This document shows, in pieces, positions 18,791 through 26,462 of a stretch of DNA of 64,000 nucleotides. Each line of letters opens with the position of its first letter. Position 1 is the stretch's first letter. The notes beneath the pieces are model-generated. The model saw only the letters and a program-made list of their open reading frames with translations, searched no databases and was not told the DNA's origin. Source of the DNA: Halomonas sp. 7T (GTDB taxonomy: Bacteria > Pseudomonadota > Gammaproteobacteria > Pseudomonadales > Halomonadaceae); assembly GCF_025643255.1 (NCBI RefSeq), contig NZ_CP087112.1, positions 2,666,001-2,730,000 on the forward strand. The letters run 5' to 3'. A program made the position numbers and the translations under genes.

Positions 18791-19573
18791 ATGCCAACAA
18801 CACCCACCGCACTTCCGCTTTCCCAGCAACTTGTATTGATTACCGGCGCTAGCCGTGGACTAGGCGAGTGCCTAGCGCACGCCTTTTTAGCCCAAGGCGC
18901 GCGGGTTGTCGTAAACTACTTAAACAGCGCTGATGCGGCGAAAGCCCTAGCGGCAGAAACTCCTGACCACGCTCTGGCGATACAAGCAGACGTACGTGAC
19001 CCTGACGCCGTGAAAGCGATGTTCGCCACCGCGCAAGCCCATTTCGGCATGCCGGTGACAACACTTATCAATAATGCCCTGCCAGATTTTTCGTTTAATG
19101 GCGATGCGCGCCCCTCTCCGGACACCCTTACCTGGGAAAACCTCGACCAGCAGTTGCAAGGCGTGGCACGCGGCGCCCTCAATACTATTCAAGCAGCACT
19201 ACCTGGCATGCGTGAACAGAGGTTCGGACGGATCATTAACATTGGCACTAACCTGTTCCAAAACCCGGTCGTGCCGTATCACGATTACACCGCTGCCAAG
19301 GCGGCACTGCTGTCGCTCACCCGTACTTTTTCTAACGACCTGGGGCCTGACGGCATTACGGTGAATATGCTCTCGGGCGGGCTGCTGCGCACCACTGATG
19401 CCTCAGCGGCGACGCCTGAAGCGGTGTTTGATCTCATCGCGGCCAATACGCCGCTGCGCCGTGTCACTACCCCTGAAGAGTTTGCGGATGCAGCACTGTT
19501 TTTCGCATCGCCTTGGAGCCGGGCTGTCACCGGCCAAAACTTAGTGGTCGATGGCGGCCTGGTTAAAAACTGA
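18791..19573 (+). CDS. TPP-riboswitch-controlled short-chain dehydrogenase/reductase
   Basis: A 260-residue SDR oxidoreductase, presumably NAD(P)H-dependent. The cofactor motif TGASRGLG is near residues 18-25, an INNA stretch near 94, and the catalytic YTAAK at about 168-172. The residue 13 before the catalytic Tyr, normally Ser, is Thr here. The C terminus has VTGQNLVVDGG, as in FabG-like enzymes. Start at the ATG at 18791, next to GAGGGA lying inside the riboswitch hairpin; the in-frame ATG at 18746 would sit in the expression platform. The stop overlaps the next start (TGATG), so the two are coupled. TPP control suggests a role in thiamin salvage; the substrate is unknown. Confidence 0.88.
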   Translation: MPTTPTALPLSQQLVLITGASRGLGECLAHAFLAQGARVVVNYLNSADAAKALAAETPDHALAIQADVRDPDAVKAMFATAQAHFGMPVTTLINNALPDFSFNGDARPSPDTLTWENLDQQLQGVARGALNTIQAALPGMREQRFGRIINIGTNLFQNPVVPYHDYTAAKAALLSLTRTFSNDLGPDGITVNMLSGGLLRTTDASAATPEAVFDLIAANTPLRRVTTPEEFADAALFFASPWSRAVTGQNLVVDGGLVKN

Positions 19574-20865
19574 TGGCTACTCAGATGCATCTCAATCTTT
19601 TTATCATGGGCTGCGGCCACCATAAGGCAGCCTGGCGCGAGCCAAACTCAGCCGCTGAGCGCATGGGGGATATTGGCTACTACGAGTCGCTGGCACGTAC
19701 CGCTGAACGCGGGAAGCTGGACGCCGTCTTCTTTGCCGATGGCCATGCCGCAGGCAACGTAGCCGGAGGGCCGCAGTGGTTTTTAGAACCGTTGACGGCG
19801 CTATCCGCTATGGCGCGGGCTACCGAGCATATCGGCCTGATCTCTACCATATCCAGCACGTTTTTTACCCCGTTTCATGCGGCCAGGATGCTCGCTTCGT
19901 TAGACCATATTTCTAACGGCCGTATGGGGTGGAACTTAGTCACCTCAATGTTTGATAGCGAAGCGCGCAACCATGGTTGGGAGGCTATGCCCCCTCAAGA
20001 GGTGCGCTATGCGCGGGCCGAAGAGTTTGCGCAAACGGTGTTAGCGCTATGGGATTCGTGGGCGGATGATGCGCTGCGCTGCGACCGCCAGGGCCAGTTT
20101 GCCGATCCCAGCAAAGTGCGGCCGATTGATCATTATGGCGCACACTTTTTGGTGGATGGCCCACTCACCGTGCCACGCTCTCCCCAGGGGCACCCCGTCC
20201 TGTTTCAAGCGGGAGCTTCTGAACCGGGGCGCAACTTAGCAGCGCGGTATGCAGAAGCGATTTATGCGGTGGCCTACGACCTCCCCTCGGCGCAAGCCTA
20301 CTACCAAGATATTCAAGCCCGCGTCCGCGCCGCTGGCCGCGCGCCCGTGGCGATTATGCCTGGGTTGGTAACGTATGTAGCATCCACCGAGGACGCCGCA
20401 AAGGCGAAGCAGCGCGAACTGGATGAACGCTTGCCCACCGAGGACTCGCTGCATCAGTTGAGCCAGTTTATCGGCCAAGATTGCCGTCACTGGGAATTGG
20501 ATGCACCACTACCAGAATTGCCACCGCTAGAGGCATTCGCGGGCCCTAAAGGTCGCTATGCCACTATTTTGCGCATTATCGAAAGTGAAACACCCACGCT
20601 ACGACAACTCTTAGGCAGGCTCGCGGCGGGCGGGGGCCACTGCACCATGGTCGGCACGCCAGAGCAGATCGCTGACGAGATGCAGCGCTGGGTAGAGGGA
20701 GGTGGTGCCGACGGCTTCAACCTGATGCCGCCGACGCTGCCAGGCAGCATTGAAGACTTTATTGAGCAGGTCGTCCCACTGCTACAGGCACGCGGGCTAT
20801 TTCGCCGCGAGTATACGGGTAGCACCCTGCGTGATCATTTGGGGCTGGCACGCCCAGCAGCGTAA
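19573..20865 (+). CDS. LLM-class flavin-dependent monooxygenase (NtaA/SnaA/DszA type)
   Basis: A 430-residue luciferase-like-fold monooxygenase that would use FMNH2 and oxygen. Family signs are the N-terminal HHKAAWREP, a FADGHA segment, SLDHISNGRMGWNLVTS, the FQAGASEPGRNLAARYAEAIY core, and a C-terminal DGFNLMPPTLPG. Relatives open nitrogen- or sulfur-containing rings or oxidise amines. Its start overlaps the dehydrogenase stop by one base, so both respond to TPP riboswitch 1. A role in processing a thiamin precursor or breakdown product is inference. A separate flavin reductase would be needed and none is adjacent. Confidence 0.9.
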   Translation: MATQMHLNLFIMGCGHHKAAWREPNSAAERMGDIGYYESLARTAERGKLDAVFFADGHAAGNVAGGPQWFLEPLTALSAMARATEHIGLISTISSTFFTPFHAARMLASLDHISNGRMGWNLVTSMFDSEARNHGWEAMPPQEVRYARAEEFAQTVLALWDSWADDALRCDRQGQFADPSKVRPIDHYGAHFLVDGPLTVPRSPQGHPVLFQAGASEPGRNLAARYAEAIYAVAYDLPSAQAYYQDIQARVRAAGRAPVAIMPGLVTYVASTEDAAKAKQRELDERLPTEDSLHQLSQFIGQDCRHWELDAPLPELPPLEAFAGPKGRYATILRIIESETPTLRQLLGRLAAGGGHCTMVGTPEQIADEMQRWVEGGGADGFNLMPPTLPGSIEDFIEQVVPLLQARGLFRREYTGSTLRDHLGLARPAA

Positions 20866-20869
20866 GCGA

Positions 20870-20911
20870 TGCCGGGCGGCTATATGATGAGCGCGTATTG
20901 CTAGCCCGGCA
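20870..20911. terminator. Hairpin between convergent monooxygenase and symporter genes
   Basis: TGCCGGGC (20870-20877) pairs with GCCCGGCA (20904-20911). No T tract follows on either strand, so termination strength is uncertain. Confidence 0.45.
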
Positions 20912-20912
20912 C

Positions 20913-22358
20913 TTACCCTTTAAAGCGGCGCACCGCCGTATGTAACAGGCCAAAATCGTAGGCTGGGCGTGACGGCAGTATACGCAGTAGCAGTAACGAG
21001 GCCGCCACGGGCACCAGTGCCGCCAGCAGGAAAGACTCCAACAGTGTTGCCGTACTTCCACCGGGGGCAGGGAACATCGCTAGCCCCGCCACCAGCCCCA
21101 GCGCGGTGCTGATGACGGCATTAAGGCCCGTGTAACGGCGATAAAAAAGCCCGAAAAACACCGGAAACGCCGCTGCCGAACAGAGCAAATCAGCCAGCAA
21201 AAATAGGTAAAGCACGCTATAGCCCTGGGAGGCGACCCAGGTAATGGGGATAGCGGCTAACACAATTAACCAACGCGCCAAACTCATCAAGGTGGTATCG
21301 CTGGCCGTGGGAATCAGCCGCCCCATATCCACGGCGATAATGCTGGATGTCGCGCTAATGGTGGAGTCGGCGCTGCTCATCACTAACGCCAAGCCTAGTG
21401 GCACCAACGCTAACGCGAACCATAACGGCACATCCGTCAATAGCACGCTGAACAGCGCCACAGAGCCATCGCCTTCAAGACCCAGCCCCACAAACGCCAG
21501 CCCAAACAGCCCCATCAACGCCACCACGATGAAGCTACACACGCCGCTAATCCAGAAGCCACGGCGCAGCACTTGGGTGTCTTTAGCCGCATAAATACGC
21601 TGCCACGTGCCTTGATAAAAGAGCCCGGTAAGCGCGACGGCAAGAAAGAACGTTAACCCCGCGCGGATACCGCCTATATCGCTCACCTGCAGCAGCTGGG
21701 GCGCACTGTCAGCAAGCCCTGCCAGCGTCGGCGCAACGCCGCCAGCCGCCTGCCAGCCAAACACCAGCAGTAGCCCCAGCAGCGGCATAATCACCAGCAT
21801 CTGGAGCTTGTCAGTATAAATAGACGCGCGCAGCCCGCCATAAAAGGTGTAGATCAAGGTAGCGATCATGACCACGCTGGCGGTTAACCACAGCGGAATA
21901 GGCGCAAGCAACCCCACCATACGCGCCACGGCGGTCAGCCCAGCGGCCAGCAAAATGAACAGGTAAAACAGCATAATCACCAGCGTAAACGCATACATAG
22001 CACGGCCGTACCGATGGATCACGAACTCCGTTAAGCCGTGGCCTTCGGGAATCAGTTCACGCATGCGTCGGCCAAGGGGAATCATCACTAGCCTGGGAAC
22101 CATCGAACCAAACGCGTAGCCGAGTATCGCCCCAATCCCCCCCCAGGTCGCGGCCTGAGCCGGGCCAAACAGAATCCAAGTACCCAGCGTGGTGGCCACC
22201 AGCGTCAGCACCGTGGCGCGGGTATTCTGGCTATTGCGGGCAATGATGTAATCTTCAAGATTATCGCGATGGCGACGAGCATAAAGCAGGCCGGGGAGAG
22301 CCAGCGCAATGGCGCATAGCGACAGCCACAGGCCAGTCCAGATAGGGTCAAGCATCAT
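20913..22358 (-). CDS. TPP-riboswitch-controlled sodium/solute symporter (SSS family)
   Basis: An integral membrane symporter of 481 residues with about 12-13 hydrophobic segments, of the SSS family (PanF/PutP type). Recognisable segments include FGPAQAATWGG in the second region, LFYQGTWQRIYAAKD mid-protein and MSSADSTISATSSI, the sodium-site helix. GAGGA nine bases before the ATG supports 22358 as the start. The gene is controlled by its own TPP riboswitch (22447-22549), so the transported compound is probably thiamin or a precursor. TPP-regulated SSS transporters resembling PanF have been predicted to carry thiamin precursors in other bacteria; the match to them here is inferred. Confidence 0.9.
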   Translation of the reverse strand: MMLDPIWTGLWLSLCAIALALPGLLYARRHRDNLEDYIIARNSQNTRATVLTLVATTLGTWILFGPAQAATWGGIGAILGYAFGSMVPRLVMIPLGRRMRELIPEGHGLTEFVIHRYGRAMYAFTLVIMLFYLFILLAAGLTAVARMVGLLAPIPLWLTASVVMIATLIYTFYGGLRASIYTDKLQMLVIMPLLGLLLVFGWQAAGGVAPTLAGLADSAPQLLQVSDIGGIRAGLTFFLAVALTGLFYQGTWQRIYAAKDTQVLRRGFWISGVCSFIVVALMGLFGLAFVGLGLEGDGSVALFSVLLTDVPLWFALALVPLGLALVMSSADSTISATSSIIAVDMGRLIPTASDTTLMSLARWLIVLAAIPITWVASQGYSVLYLFLLADLLCSAAAFPVFFGLFYRRYTGLNAVISTALGLVAGLAMFPAPGGSTATLLESFLLAALVPVAASLLLLRILPSRPAYDFGLLHTAVRRFKG

Positions 22359-22368
22359 GAAAGCGGAT

Positions 22369-22436
22369 CCTCTTTGCCTGTATTGTTAGGCCGGGGTGTG
22401 CGGTGAGCGCACGGCAGGCAGGCGAAAGCAAAGAGG
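22369..22436 (-). promoter_or_regulatory. Ribosome-site sequestor of TPP riboswitch 2
   Basis: On the transcript strand CCTCTTTGC (22428-22436) pairs perfectly with GCAAAGAGG (22369-22377), and the second arm contains the AGAGG ribosome site of the symporter gene. A GTGCG/CGCAC hairpin is nested between them. No T tract follows, which points to translational rather than transcriptional control. Confidence 0.7.
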
Positions 22437-22446
22437 GTGTATTGGT

Positions 22447-22549
22447 TGGCTACATCCTTCCCTTCGCCGGCATGACCCGGATCAGGTTCTAAGGGTTACC
22501 AACGCCAAATGGCGGTGGAGTCTCAGCCAGTGCAGGCTCCCCTAGGACA
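22447..22549 (-). promoter_or_regulatory. TPP riboswitch (THI element) 2
   Basis: On the reverse strand: AGGGGAGCC, then GGCTGAGACTCCACC, an extra CGCCATTTGGCG-type P3a hairpin, ACCCTTAGAACCTGATCCGG and CATGCCGGCGAAGGGAAGG. These are the canonical TPP-aptamer cores. GTCCT and AGGAT can close P1. It precedes the symporter gene and is about 30 bases from a 17-base-spaced promoter. Confidence 0.97.
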
Positions 22550-22555
22550 GCCGCT

Positions 22556-22584
22556 ACCGTAGGTGCTGAGCCGGGCGTTGTCAA
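22556..22584 (-). promoter_or_regulatory. Promoter of the riboswitch-symporter transcript
   Basis: Reverse strand TTGACA (22579-22584), a 17-base spacer, TACGGT (22556-22561). The -35 is perfect, the -10 weak. The predicted start near 22549 coincides with the beginning of the TPP aptamer, as is usual for riboswitch transcripts. Confidence 0.7.
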
Positions 22585-22645
22585 TTGGTGCTACTGATGA
22601 AACACCTTCCAACGACCGACACAGCGACGCTTCACGTAGGCGTCA

Positions 22646-23587
22646 CTACCCCAATATTCGCTCGATAAGATAGTGATAAAGAGGAATGCCCAGCATAACG
22701 TTGAGCGGAAAGGTGACACCGAGTGATGCCAGCATCGCGAGACCAATATTGGCTTCGGGAATAGCGGCACGCATCGCTGCCGGGGCGGCAATATAAGAAG
22801 CGCTTGCCGCCAGTGCTGCCAAAATAACCACTGAGCCTAACGGCAGCCCTAGCGCAGCACCCAGGCCTATGCCGAGGAGCGACAACAACACTGGCATCAC
22901 CAGGGCGAATGTCACCAAACGCCATTGATGCCAAGGCATCGGCCGTAAGGTTTGCGCAGCGGTAAGCCCCATCTCCAGCAAAAATAGCGCCAGTACGCCT
23001 TTGAAGGCGCCGGTGAAGAGCGCGGTGACCTCCTCTCCTTGAAAAGGCCCATAAAGTGCTCCGATCACCACCCCGCCTGCGAGCAAAATCACGCCCCGAT
23101 TGGTCAACGTTTCATGCCAGAGCTTGCGGGTGCTCTCTTTAACCGCAGCACCTTGGTAACGCCTATAGAGCGCGATAGCCACCATAATCGCCGGCAGCTC
23201 CATAGCCACTAAATAGAGAGTGACCTCGCTACCGACCGCTAGCTGGCGCGCTTCCACATAGGCCAGCGCCACGGCAAACGTACCTGCACTTACCGAACCA
23301 TAGTGCGCGGCAATACTCGCACTATCCGCCGCAGAAAGGCGAACCCAGCGCCGCAGTGCAGGCATCAGCATTAGCGATGTGATTGCCGAGAGTAGCGCGA
23401 CGCCTAACAGTTCGGGCACCAATCCCCAATGAATATTACCGTGCAGCGCCATGCCCCCCTTTAAGCCAATCGTCAGCATTAACAGTAGGCTTAACGTATC
23501 GTAAGTCGCTTTGGGCACCTGCAGGTCGGACTTCACCGCGCCTGCGATGAGCCCCAGTAAGAAAAACATCACCACAATATCTGGCAT
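22646..23587 (-). CDS. sbtA: SbtA-type sodium-dependent bicarbonate transporter
   Basis: Predicted inner-membrane sodium/bicarbonate symporter (SbtA, DUF897 family), 313 residues with about ten hydrophobic segments. The hallmark KSDLQVPKATYDTLSLLLM lies at the start of the second segment, and LLAGGVVIGAL and AASASYIAAPAAMRAAIPEAN appear in the C-terminal half. The start is the ATG at 23587 (MPDIVVMF): TGGAG lies eight bases upstream, whereas the GTG three codons earlier overlaps that site. It is divergent from a LysR regulator, as often seen for this family. No carboxysome or RuBisCO genes are in the window, so a heterotrophic bicarbonate-supply or pH role is likely. Confidence 0.88.
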   Translation of the reverse strand: MPDIVVMFFLLGLIAGAVKSDLQVPKATYDTLSLLLMLTIGLKGGMALHGNIHWGLVPELLGVALLSAITSLMLMPALRRWVRLSAADSASIAAHYGSVSAGTFAVALAYVEARQLAVGSEVTLYLVAMELPAIMVAIALYRRYQGAAVKESTRKLWHETLTNRGVILLAGGVVIGALYGPFQGEEVTALFTGAFKGVLALFLLEMGLTAAQTLRPMPWHQWRLVTFALVMPVLLSLLGIGLGAALGLPLGSVVILAALAASASYIAAPAAMRAAIPEANIGLAMLASLGVTFPLNVMLGIPLYHYLIERILG

Positions 23588-23668
23588 TGCCGACACTCCA
23601 CAGCTTTTAAAGAGGCTGCATTTTGCGAGGATTTACGTGAGACAACTAATAATAACTTGTAAGATAGT

Positions 23669-23686
23669 CATAGATAATCATCTATG
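23669..23686. promoter_or_regulatory. Inverted repeat between sbtA and its LysR regulator
   Basis: CATAGAT-AATC-ATCTATG, 7-bp perfect arms with a 4-base centre, lying in the divergent promoter region 43 bases before the regulator start. This is a good candidate operator for the LysR protein or another regulator of sbtA. Confidence 0.5.
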
Positions 23687-23728
23687 CGAGTCGCTATAAA
23701 AACGCGTGCTTCAGGAGAAGTTGGGTTC

Positions 23729-24679
23729 ATGAACATCCGCCATCTAACCTTTAGGTTGCTACAAGTTTATGTCACCGTCGTGCGCTGCGGGTCAATCAGC
23801 GAAGCTGCAAGACAGCTGCATCTCACCCAGCCGACCGTATCACAACAGTTAAAACGACTGAGCGAAGCGGTTGGCATGCCTTTGCTAGAGCACCATTTAC
23901 AAGGGTTGACGATGACGGCCACTGGGCAGGCGCTGTATCACGTTAGCCGCGATGTATTAGGCCGCTTTGATGACTTTGCCGATCAGCTAAGTGAATTTCA
24001 GCAAGGCAGCAAAGGCCGCTTTAGCATTGCTCTAGTGAATACAGCTCAATATGTGTTGCCACGTTTGTTAGGCCCGTTTAGCCAAGCGTTTCCCGACGTA
24101 GATGTCACGGTTCACATTGGCAACCGCCGCCAAGTGTTAGCAAGGTTTGAACGCCAAGAAGACGATCTTTATGTCTTTAGCCACCCACCAGCGCTCGCCC
24201 ATGCAGTGGCAGCACGCTTTATGCGCAATCCTCTGGTGGCCATCGCGGCGACAGACCACCCGCTTACACAGCACGCCACCCTATCCATGGAACAGTTGCT
24301 AAATGAGCGCTTGCTGCTGCGCGAACCAGGCTCAGCCACGCGCATGCTATTAGAAAGTTGGCTTCAAGAGCATGGTTTAACCATGAAAAAGACCCTGCAA
24401 ATGGCCAGCAATGAAGCGATTCGCGTGGGCGTCGCAGCAAGAATGGGGGTCGCTGTCTTATCCGAGCATGTGCTGCCCAAAGAGCACCCTGAAATTTCGA
24501 TACTGCCAATCGAAGGGTTCCCGATTGAAAGCCACTGGCAGATGATTGCGCGCAACGACCAGCGGCTTCCCCAGTCTGCTCAGCGCTTTCTCCACTATGT
24601 GCACGAACATCTCGTCCATTGGATTGAACCACGCTTTCTCTGCAATGAATTAGATACGTTGCTTTCAAAAAGCGCATAA
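23729..24679 (+). CDS. LysR-family regulator (probable sbtA regulator, CbbR/CysB-like)
   Basis: A 316-residue LysR-type transcription factor with an N-terminal winged helix-turn-helix (LLQVYVTVVRCGSISEAARQ, LTQPTVSQQLKRL at about 20-60) and a C-terminal effector domain. I prefer the ATG at 23729 (MNIRHLTFRLLQ) to the frame opening at 23684, because family similarity begins there and AGGAG lies upstream, although at an 11-base distance. It is divergent from sbtA with a palindrome between them, so it probably controls that transporter. The effector is not readable from sequence. Confidence 0.88.
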   Translation: MNIRHLTFRLLQVYVTVVRCGSISEAARQLHLTQPTVSQQLKRLSEAVGMPLLEHHLQGLTMTATGQALYHVSRDVLGRFDDFADQLSEFQQGSKGRFSIALVNTAQYVLPRLLGPFSQAFPDVDVTVHIGNRRQVLARFERQEDDLYVFSHPPALAHAVAARFMRNPLVAIAATDHPLTQHATLSMEQLLNERLLLREPGSATRMLLESWLQEHGLTMKKTLQMASNEAIRVGVAARMGVAVLSEHVLPKEHPEISILPIEGFPIESHWQMIARNDQRLPQSAQRFLHYVHEHLVHWIEPRFLCNELDTLLSKSA

Positions 24680-24837
24680 ACATGGATAAAGGACATAACC
24701 ATAGGCTTAGCTAGCCGCAGCACACCGTCAGCCGCCGCTATTTGAATAAAAATTATCTTTACTATTAGCGAAATGGGTAGTTTCTAAAAAAAGACGTAAT
24801 CACTTGCTTATTAACAGTTTTCATTCGTTTTTATTCC

Positions 24838-24854
24838 GTATTGCAATGCAATAC
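24838..24854. promoter_or_regulatory. Perfect 17-bp palindrome upstream of nhaD
   Basis: GTATTGCA-A-TGCAATAC, 8-bp arms around one central base, 65 bases before the nhaD start, in an AT-rich 240-base gap that otherwise shows no gene. Probably a dimeric regulator operator. Confidence 0.5.
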
Positions 24855-24919
24855 AGATTGTTAAACTAGCCGCGATTTAAAACCCTCCTCTTCTCATCAT
24901 TATTAGGACAAAGCCCATC

Positions 24920-26398
24920 ATGTTGATGTTGCATCAATCCCCTGGCCAGCCACGAGTCTCTCGTCGCTGGCTTTTTCTGTTTGCTGCTTTATTACTCGGC
25001 ATAAGCCCAGCGACGTTCGCCGTGACGGGTGATATTGACTTAACCAGTTCAGCCGTTGGCTTTTTTGCGCTGGCGATTTTCGTTTTGGCCTATGCATTAG
25101 TCATGGCTGAAGAGAAAATTCACATGCGCAAGTCTAAGCCTGTACTGGTCGCAGCCGGTATCATTTGGGGACTCATTGGCTGGGTGTACGTCCAAAATGG
25201 CATGTCGGAAACATCAGAGTATGCGTTCCGCGTGACCCTTTTAGAGTTCACCGAGCTAATGCTGTTCCTGCTGGTCGCGATGACCTATATCAACGCCATG
25301 GAAGAGCGTCGCGTATTCGATGCGCTGCGCTCGTGGATGTTGCGCAAAGGCTTTAGCTACCGCCAGCTGTTCTGGCTGACGGGTGGGCTCGCATTTGTGC
25401 TATCACCGATTGCCGATAACTTAACCACGGCGCTACTCATGTGCGCCGTCATTACTAAAGTGGCAGAGGGTGATAAGCGCTTTATTAATCTCGCCTGTAT
25501 TAACGTTGTCGTGGCCGCCAATGCCGGCGGCGCCTTTAGCCCCTTTGGCGATATCACCACACTGATGGTTTGGCAGGCGGGGCTTATTCAGTTCCAAGAG
25601 TTTTTCATCCTGTTCTTACCCTCGCTGGTTAACTTCTTGATTCCTGCTGTCATCATGAGCCTCTTTATCAAGGATCAGAAACCCAGCAGCGTTTATGAAG
25701 ATGTGTGGTTAAAGCGCGGTGCTCGGCGCATTATTGCGCTATTTTTGATCACCATCGCCACGGCGGTTATGTGTCACACGTTGCTGCATTTGCCGCCGGT
25801 ACTCGGCATGATGACCGGGCTTGGCTACTTGCAGTTCTTTGGCTATTACCTGCGTCGGACGCTCCCCCGCTCGCTGGAGCGTAAACGTGAGCGCTACAGC
25901 CGCCGGGGCGACAATAAGAAGCTTGAGCAACTAGGTGGCGTCGTACCGTTCGATGTGTTTAACCGCGTAGCGCGAGCCGAGTGGGACACACTGCTGTTCT
26001 TCTACGGGGTGGTTATGTGCGTGGGCGGGTTGGGCTTTATGGGCTACCTAGGGCTGCTTTCTGAAGCGCTCTACACCGGCTGGAATGCTACCTGGGCCAA
26101 CATCGTACTCGGGGTTGTCTCAGCGGTCGTGGATAACATTCCCGTAATGTTTGCCGTGTTGACCATGGAACCAGAAATGTCTCACGGGCATTGGCTGCTG
26201 ATTACACTAACGGCTGGCGTAGGGGGTAGCTTGCTCTCTATTGGTTCTGCAGCAGGGGTCGCCGTTATGGGCCAAGCCCGAGGCGCTTACACCTTTATGG
26301 GCCACCTGCGCTGGGCGCCGGTGATACTTCTAGGCTACATCGCCAGCATCATTGTGCATATGTGGCTGAACGCCGATAGCTTTACTGTCTTTAGTTAA
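24920..26398 (+). CDS. nhaD: NhaD-type sodium/proton antiporter
   Basis: Inner-membrane Na+/H+ antiporter of the NhaD family (ion transporter superfamily), 492 residues with about 12-13 membrane segments. Recognisable conserved parts are LEFTELMLFLLVAMTYINAMEERRVFDALR, here cited in part, SPIADNLTTALLM, ANAGGAFSPFGDITTLMVW and VVDNIPVMFAVLTM, the last two holding the ion-site Asp residues. An N-terminal hydrophobic leader ends near AVTGDID. NhaD is typical of halophilic and alkaliphilic proteobacteria. A strong terminator follows. Confidence 0.95.
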   Translation: MLMLHQSPGQPRVSRRWLFLFAALLLGISPATFAVTGDIDLTSSAVGFFALAIFVLAYALVMAEEKIHMRKSKPVLVAAGIIWGLIGWVYVQNGMSETSEYAFRVTLLEFTELMLFLLVAMTYINAMEERRVFDALRSWMLRKGFSYRQLFWLTGGLAFVLSPIADNLTTALLMCAVITKVAEGDKRFINLACINVVVAANAGGAFSPFGDITTLMVWQAGLIQFQEFFILFLPSLVNFLIPAVIMSLFIKDQKPSSVYEDVWLKRGARRIIALFLITIATAVMCHTLLHLPPVLGMMTGLGYLQFFGYYLRRTLPRSLERKRERYSRRGDNKKLEQLGGVVPFDVFNRVARAEWDTLLFFYGVVMCVGGLGFMGYLGLLSEALYTGWNATWANIVLGVVSAVVDNIPVMFAVLTMEPEMSHGHWLLITLTAGVGGSLLSIGSAAGVAVMGQARGAYTFMGHLRWAPVILLGYIASIIVHMWLNADSFTVFS

Positions 26399-26423
26399 TA
26401 AACGGCTGACTTAAAAACCGCAG

Positions 26424-26462
26424 GCCCGCGTATAGCGCCCACTGGCGCTGCGCGGGCTTTTT
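26424..26462 (+). terminator. Intrinsic terminator after nhaD
   Basis: GCCCGCG (26424-26430) and CGCGGGC (26451-26457) with an inner AGCGCC/GGCGCT pairing, followed by six T. Confidence 0.9.
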
